From Polytrichum commune (lineage: Eukaryota > Streptophyta > Polytrichopsida > Polytrichales > Polytrichaceae): DNA of 64,000 nt. Made by a program: the position numbers and the translations under genes. This document shows positions 56,672 through 64,000 of this stretch, in pieces (positions within the stretch are counted from its first letter, which is position 1; the number at the start of each line of letters is the position of its first letter). The notes beneath the pieces were generated by a model. The model was not told where the DNA came from and made no database searches. It saw nothing but the letters and a program-made list of their open reading frames with translations. The stretch covers positions 16,554,001-16,618,000 of the forward strand of contig OX485806.1 of NCBI GenBank assembly GCA_950295325.1, in the 5' to 3' direction.

Positions 56672-59600
56672 TCACACAGTTACTTGCTTGGTAGCTAGAC
56701 CTCCTTTGAGGACACTTGCTTTCCCACAGCACTTCTTCCATTTCTGTTGCGATCCGCAAGCGCAGCTTTCATTTCGACCTTGCTTGAGTTTCGTGCCCCC
56801 AGATCGGTCGACAAGAATGGTGGATGGAACTCCATTTTCTCTTGTACTCTCCAGAGGAACACTTGATTTCTTCATGGACACACTTTTCCCATTGCTATGG
56901 TTTCCATTGCTGGTGATTGGGCTGCTCAATCTGCCATTACCAATACTCATTGTGTCCACCACCTCTTTGACATTTGCAACGATTTCATTTGCAGATTTCC
57001 CAGCTGGACTGTTCCGTTCCGTTTCCTTCCAATGAACTTTGCCATTACTGTCACCAACACCATTAGAGTTTGCAATAGTACTGGAGTTTGAGGATTTGAC
57101 AGACCTAAGTCTTGGGCTTTTGTTCAAAAATCCCTGAGCAAATAATGGCTTTGGAGTTTGTGCCTTAGCCTTGACAGCTGCTGCAGCTGAAGAAAGCTCT
57201 TCCTGTGTGATTTCCTGTGAGCTTTTTTGAGGAGAGTTGACAACACCCAATTTTGCACCAGCAACAGACTCTTCAACAACTTCCTGCAAGCCTGAGGAGT
57301 TCAGCGAAGACTTCACACACAATGAACCTCTGCCAGTTGACACAGCTTCCTCCATATCTGAGGAATTCACCAAAGGCTTCACACTCAATGAACCTCTGCC
57401 ATTTGACACAGCTTCCTCCATATCTGAGGAATTCACCAAAGGCTTCACACTCAATGAACCTCTGCCATTTGACACAGCTTCCTCCATATCTGAGGAATTC
57501 ACCAAAGGCTTCACACTCAATGAACCTCTGCCATTTGACACAGCTTCCTCCATATCTGAGGAATCCTCCAAAGGCTTCACATTTGATGACACAGCTTCCT
57601 CAGTTCGTTTACTGAAAGCTCCCTCCATATCCAAGGAATTCACCAAAGGCTCTACACTTAATGCAGATTCACCAGTGGGTTCACTGTCCATGTCCAAGAA
57701 ATTTGGCGAAGGCTTTACAATTGATAAAGCTCCACCATCATGATCATTACAAGCTTCCTCCATGTCTGAGGAATTCGGCAAAGGCTTCACACGTGATGAA
57801 GTGCCACCATTGGGATCATTGTTGCGAGCTTCCTCCATGTCTGAAATTCTTGAAAACGCCTCCTTTACAGATGCAACAGCATCATCAGCAGGCTCCTCAT
57901 CGATACCTTCCTCCATGTCTGAGACGGATGCTTCAAAATTGTATTCATCTTCTTCACCAAAGAAGTATACTCCAGGCTGTGTAGAGATTGGCTTCACAAC
58001 CACATACGGAGTATCATCGTCCAATAGCACATCATCATATGCCTCCGTGAGATGAATTTGACCATTCTCAATGCCCTCTGTCAACGGCCCGGGAAGTTCT
58101 TCTATGAGTTTCCGGTTCTGATAGAACTCTGACACTGGAAATGATCCTCCTCCTGAGGTGGATTCAGCCAAGAAGGAATCCACACTAACTCTAGGAAACC
58201 TCAGTGACGACGACAAACTTTTCCCTCGTATGAAGTCATTGTCGTGTTGATCGATGCTTGTCGAACACATGGATTCCAACTCCAGGAGAGCTTTTGACGA
58301 AGGGGGAGAATGACTTCCACCATGATAGTTGTCACCTTGAGAGTCCAGTGGTACAGGTACTGACCTTGCAAAATCATCAGGTACCACCTCACAGGCTGTG
58401 TCTGATAACATTATATTATCTACACACTCACTTCCTTCATCAATCTCCATGGTTTCACAGTCTCCTGAACCCACAGGCCCCAACCTCTCAGGAACATTCT
58501 CTATGTGTTGGCGTTTGGCTCGAGCTGAGGGCTCATCTGTCCAGAGATCTGCTTCAGCGGATTGCTGCTGTCCATCGCTCTCTACAGTAGAAAGGTTGGG
58601 GACTGCCAGTTCTTGGCTGGGCACAGAAGAAAAAAATTTGGATGAAACTAGATCTACGTCACCATCAGACCATGCAGCTCGGGATGATGAAGTCCTCCAA
58701 GAATCAAGTACTGGAGACGAACAAGGGGAAGACCTACCGCCACCCTCCTCCAATGGGAACATGGGCAATTGGGCAATATCCAAAGGTCTTGGCAGTGGTA
58801 GAGACAGACAATCATCATGCATGCGTTTCGCTCCTCCCCTATCTGGGCCATCACTTGGTGAGTCCAGAAACAGGTCGTAATCCTCATCATTATTGCCAAG
58901 CAAGGATGATATGGAGCCTCCATTCTGAGAACTAAATGTACAACCAGGCAAGGCAGAGGTGCCACTGAGGGAGTTCAACAATTGTTCATAGGAATTGGAC
59001 TCCACTGACAGTTGGACTTCTTCAGACACATTAGAAGGCTCCATGTCAGTATCCTTAGTTGCAAAAGACCCCCCAACCTTGTAATGTGCTGCATCGGAGC
59101 TATAATCTGGCCTCTGGGGTTGATCTGCCATGTGAACAAAGTGGACTTAGATAGTCTTCTGAGGTCATATGATTCATACTAGAACTCTACGAGGTTATCT
59201 TCATAGGGGGAGATTGCAGTCAGATTCATTAGATCCAGTGAATGAACATTCCAAGAAAGAGATGAGCCAAGAACATAAAAAACCATCTACAAGTTAATCC
59301 TAGTAAGAACACAAGTGGCCAACTCTGAGTTCTGGACCAAAAATCACCATGCACTTTGTACAAACACACCCAAAAACCTAAGTATCCAGAGACAAGCCTT
59401 ACCTTGGTCAATGACTCTGTTCCCCACTCCATTAGCCTCCACAGCCACTAATTCCATATTAGTGGAATGATCTCTGCAAAGGTCAGTAGGTGCAGGTATA
59501 GCTCCTGATTTGGGCAAAATAATTGAGCTCCGTTGAGATTCAAGACTAGATAAGCGGTTCAAATTGCTAAGAGTTGCAATTGCAGCTGACGGCAAAGCAT

Positions 59601-62600
59601 CGGGCTGTTCCTCTGTTAAAGGCGCATTCCGTGCCACTGACCTGCCACACATAGGAAACTAGAGCCATTAGAAAACTTACTACTCTCTGGAACTTTCCTG
59701 CTGTACCATAAATTCATTAAAGCCCATGTAAATGTTATAGGACATTAGGAAAAAAAAAGTAACTAAAAGCAAAATACCACCACCTTGGAATACCAGGTAA
59801 TATGAAAGCTCTATATGTCAGCAAGAGCCCAGTGGAAGAAAACACTACAAGACTAAATATCACACCAACAACTTTGCAGTAACACAAGCAAGGAGATATG
59901 CTAGTGAACAAACGGTCCAAGAACAAGGTCACTTGCTCAAATCCAACCCTGATTCACATGACTACCCAAAGTCAAAAATGACAGAGATAGCACATATACC
60001 TGCTGTAGAAAAGCATGTAAGCTCTTTGCGCCATAACCTTGTCCAACTCTACTTCATTGACCTACATGAGCATATCAAGTGGTGAGTTCTTGTAGGTGTG
60101 AAGCAATGAAAAAAACTGACTCAATCCTCACAGTCCATTTGTGTTGTATCTCCAGAACACAGGTAAACTCATTGAAATTGCAGTAGGTCTGACAATTATT
60201 GCCCTGTCCTTACAGAACACAACGTTTGACTTATAAACTAAGGGATAGGGCAGTTTTCATTCTATCAAACTTCCCAAGTGGTCCGGCCTTATAGGATATC
60301 CATTTCAGCACTCTATGTCATTGATCCCAAAATCTTGAGGCTACTTTTACTGAAGATAAAAATTCTTGGCAATCATCTTCTCACTTGATGATAATTATGC
60401 ATCGTCTACCTTGTTGTCATCGATTTTGTACCACACTCCATTTGAGTCCTTGACGTAGCAGATATAATGCCCAAAGAAGGATGCATTAAGCAAGTCGACA
60501 TGGACAACCACAGCATACAGCTTGTACAGAGGTGGTTTATCACCCTTGCCACTCATGTATGGAGACATGTCCAGAACTTCAGGGTAAGTGACCCGTTTGT
60601 TCAGCTTCCCAAACTTCCCACTCTGTACCCCAAAAAAAACAAGCAAGCTTAAAACATATCAACTACGACGAGCAGATTACTCATACAATTTCTCTCCATG
60701 AGAACACTACAGCATCTACACATCTGCGTAAGATAGCCACTCTGTCACTCAGATACACAACACTGATGCAAAATTGGTTACTTTAGAGTAGTTGCACAAC
60801 TTACTTGGTTGGTAACAAGTTTCTCAACTAAAGAAGTTTAGAAAGGGTGGTGAAATATCCACACTCATCATTGAAAAGGAATAAAACCCCCCTCTTTTGG
60901 AAAACATACAGTCCATAAAATAATGCATCACCAATATTAAGTAATGAGACCAACAGCACCAAAAACATTACATTGCCATGGTCTTTGTTTAACTGCTGCA
61001 ATTAGCTTAAGGCGTTCCAGGGATGAGATAAGACAATTTACAACTAAATGTTTCAGAAAATCAATAATAGAAACATAAAAAGTTCAGGTCCACTTAGAAG
61101 ATGCACAATAATATATGGTTTGAGTTCATCAGATCATTTTGGATATTCAAAGTGCTCAAAAGGATTATCTGTTTAGCATCAAACAGAATAGCAGAGACCT
61201 GAAAACGTTTTAGAGCAATGGTCAGAATGTTTGGCGCTTCATGCACAGTAAGTCGTTTCCGCGCTCTTACATATGCATTACACCTGCAAATAAATACCAG
61301 GGTCTGAGAATCCCATCCATTCTATTGGAAAGCAACTCTATGATGATCAAGGACCAACAAAAACACAAGTGACTGTCGACCATGAACTCTGAGGAAAGTC
61401 ACTAGCATAGTAACCTTTAACCACCTCTCAAATAAACAAGGACTCTACACACAGAAAATGAGACAGGAACCTCTAAAATACACAATACTAGCAAAGCATA
61501 TGCATTTAACCTAGAACCACTTCAAATGAGATATTTATACAATTTGCAAAAGGGTTGTAAAAAAAACCCCCCAACTGAAACAAGGAGATGGTAGGTTGTA
61601 CACACCGATCACACTTATATTTATTTTCTCCATCCAACATTTCAGTGGTTGTGAATTGAGAAATTGCATCTTCTAATGATTCAACAACGCCATGAATCTC
61701 TACAGCAAGATCCATCATACTCTCATAACGGTTTGATTCATGTTGGCACTGCATGCATTTAACCTGCAATTCGAGGGCACCAGAGCACCTTCAGCACTAA
61801 ATGTCCAACGTTAACACTCCATACTCACACTCCTTTGCTAGAGCCATATGGTAAAGTACAAAGCTGACCTTAGTGATAGTGCTTACAAGTTACTAAAATA
61901 GAATGACAAGAAATATTTCACATATATGCAATGCTAAAGAAAAAATCTAAAAACCAGGACAAACCAAGCACAACGTTCTCACCGCAATCTTCAAGTAAAC
62001 AAATCTGTTACATCCTCATAATACAACTCCCATGGAAAGTTGAGAGGAACCTTTACAGAGAGCAACATAGACTATCTGTACCTGAGACTGCAAATAGCCT
62101 CCAAATATATGATGAATAAGGGTGGTCTCTTTAGTTGGAGTATCAAAGGCTTTCTCTCCCCCAACTTCATCCAGGCAAATAGATTGCATTGAATCGATGG
62201 CAAACCTGAAAATTTGGTACATCACTTCATTTTCAAAATCGTACTTAGGTGCAAGACAGAGACGCTAAAGAGCTTTCAAAGACAAGACTTTACCATACAA
62301 AATAATGTAATTTGAGAGAGCATGTACAAGTATGCATGTGAAGAAATCAGACATGAGGCTTTTCAAAGTTATCCTGTGATCCAAGTAAAACATTGTCCAC
62401 CAAAGTAATTAGCATACCTCATAAACTCATGGGCATCTTCTTGCCTGCCATATCCAAGATGATTCCCAATATTTCGTATACGCGAGAGAATGCGAATTGG
62501 TGAAAACGGACTACAACTCTGTCTAACTTTCCACAAATGACTTTGAAGCTCACACATGAAACACCAGTCATCTCTCTTACCTGTTGCAAAACAAACTGGA

Positions 62601-63895
62601 GTTAGAAAAAGCCGGAACAAGGGAAAGTACAGACAAAGAAATTCACAATACCTCTCAACAATTACAGATGCACTAACCCGGAACATCTTTAGCACCCAAA
62701 CACTATAATCAAAGTGAGGACATGACGAGTAAAACCAAATATTACAAAATAAAATTTCTCCAATCGAAATGTTTTGTTGAGAAAGACTTACAATCTTCAC
62801 TGTGACCACCTTCCAGCAGATATGCAGCAACAGGCCGTGTATACGTGAGGCACTGAAGAACCACATTTGCAAAACAGCTGCACAAGAAGTCCAACAAAAG
62901 CGGAGGAGTCAAACCAATGCTCAGGAAGAGGGAGAGTACTCCCAAAACCCGTGAGAATTTCTCTTCAGAATTCAGATGTACATTGCCAACATATGACATG
63001 TAGAAAGAGAATGCCTTAACCAAGAAACATAAAACATATACCTGTTTCCGCAATTGATCAAACCACAGGGCAAGCCCAGAACATCCCAATTGAACAGCTT
63101 AATAAAGTAGTCATAAGGAAATAGAAGCTGTTTCAAGAATCAAACAACCACAGCAAAGAATTAAGAGGTGAAAACATACAAAACTACAATTAAATATGTG
63201 GGTAGTCTAAATAACCAATAAGAATTACATGATGCTAGAACTTTTGGTTGATGAGGTGACTTCTTGTTGATGAGGATGAGTTAGATGGCTTATTTAAAAT
63301 ATGGCTTTGTAAAGATATCATTCACAATAACACACATCCTCAGTCACGTACATTTCACACAACTCTAAATGTTATCCACAATAATTACACATTTTAGTTT
63401 GAAGGGTCAGATTGGTTGACAAACTCTTTAAGGACCAAAACATTCCTAACAATTGTGGCAACCCTCCACTTCTACACATGCAAGAAATTCAGTGATATCT
63501 AACCAATGAGTTCAGTTAACCACCATCCAGCAATGACATAGTTACTGGCAAATTAATCACCTTCACATAACTGTACACATTCAAATCTTACTCTTCTTAT
63601 GAATGAACTCACCTTTTTTGGTCTTGCCAGGCTTCCATCTGAGGTTACATGATTACTTTGAGGCTTGGGTGACTGCTTTGACACTAGATTATCTTCGGAC
63701 AGGTTGTCTGTACCATCACTGCTGGATGCTCCTGAACTTGATCTATCTAGCAACTTTGCACCGTTAACAATTTTTGACTTCTCAGGAAGCTGGCCATTAC
63801 ACATGATTGCAATATCACTGACTGTTGCAGGTTCAGGTGCACGACATTCATTCTTGTGACCCTCTTTCCAATGCCTTGCTTGACATTCTGAAGAG
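56672..63895 (-). CDS. UBP16: MYND-type ubiquitin-specific protease (UBP15/16-like), 5' end beyond the window
   Basis: Eleven exons in phase: 63895-63613, 63127-63042, 62877-62792, 62580-62418, 62205-62082, 61763-61606, 61283-61199, 60622-60410, 60061-60000, 59641-59403, 59124-56672 (about 1316 residues here). The first exon seen holds the second half of a MYND zinc finger ([18 protein letters not shown]); earlier exons lie past 64000. The USP domain has the catalytic Cys box [18 protein letters not shown] (Cys split from its Ser codon by an intron), [20 protein letters not shown], two CxxC zinc-ribbon pairs (VKCMQC; YKCDRC) and the His box [11 protein letters not shown]...WYKIDDNK, ending AYMLFYSR. 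It cleaves ubiquitin from proteins. Then comes a long acidic serine-rich tail with SDMEEA repeats, and at the very end [16 protein letters not shown], a SEC-C zinc motif. The tail is longer than I recall for the Arabidopsis proteins. Confidence 0.93.
57342..57605 (-). repeat. Four 66-bp tandem repeats in the last UBP exon
   Basis: Four nearly identical 66-bp units start at 57342, 57408, 57474 and 57540. Each encodes 22 residues of the pattern [19 protein letters not shown]. They sit inside a longer stretch of degenerate SDMEEA-type repeats (about 57345-57930), so a short block has been recently re-amplified or homogenised. The length keeps the reading frame. Confidence 0.95.
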
Positions 63896-64000
63896 CTGCA
63901 CATTAGATAAGACACAAAACCCTGTCAGGTTGACTAAATGCACCAAGAATTGTTTGCACTAATTCATTTCCTGTGAATTCAAGGTTGTTAATAAAACATG
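63896..64000 (-). other. Intron of the UBP gene, cut by the window edge
   Basis: The acceptor tctaatgtgcag|CTCTTC at 63896-63907 precedes the MYND exon. The first half of the MYND finger and the start codon must lie to the right of the window. Confidence 0.8.

Noticed and set aside
57237-58880. Several plus-strand ORFs of 97-168 codons, including one with internal repeats
   Set aside because: Antisense shadows of the last UBP exon; the repeats are the 66-bp units read backwards.

Overview
This window is nuclear DNA of a land plant. The evidence is GT-AG introns (and one apparent U12-type intron), chloroplast transit peptides on a CGFS glutaredoxin and a plastid pyruvate dehydrogenase E1-beta, a plant-type U6 snRNA gene, and the plant-specific layouts of ASHR3-like (PHD-AWS-SET) and UBP15/16-like (MYND-USP) proteins. 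Long AT-rich intergenic space, many small transposons and a fossil non-LTR retrotransposon with algal/seed-free-plant style domains make me lean towards a fern or another non-seed vascular plant. That placement is inference. A 200-N assembly gap lies at 3979-4178.

Layout. 1-17.4 kb has no gene I can support. It holds direct duplications, microsatellites, several MITE families, two tRNA-derived SINEs with target-site duplications (11.5 and 15.3 kb), and a tandem triplet of one MITE (13.5-14.45 kb). 17.4-20.3 kb is a GC-richer island with a plant-specific protein gene (+), preceded by three 230-bp tandem repeats. 21.6-26.9 kb holds five U6-derived sequences, two of them full length, around a copper-site-defective phytocyanin gene (-). 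27.9-31.9 kb is an ASHR3-type histone methyltransferase gene (-) whose most upstream exon found encodes an F-box, and which contains a likely minor-spliceosome intron. 32-40.5 kb is intergenic, with nested MITEs. 40.6-43.4 kb is a chloroplast monothiol glutaredoxin gene (-). 46.4-48.9 kb is plastid PDH E1-beta (-). 50.5-52.6 kb is a decayed LINE (-) with endonuclease and C-terminal domains but no reverse transcriptase core. 56.7-63.9 kb is a MYND-USP deubiquitinase gene (-), open at the right edge, with a long acidic repetitive tail and a C-terminal SEC-C motif.

I rebuilt exon structures by hand from splice sites, reading-phase continuity and family motifs. Five protein-coding genes (phytocyanin, ASHR3-like, glutaredoxin, PDH E1-beta, UBP) lie on the minus strand and one on the plus strand. 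They form no operon-like unit. The recurring local theme is short tandem duplication (66, 200, about 230 and about 300 bp) in introns, leaders or coding exons. I found no clearly new multi-gene system. The best candidates for novelty are the F-box/PHD/AWS/SET architecture, the U12-type intron in the same gene, and the USP plus SEC-C protein.
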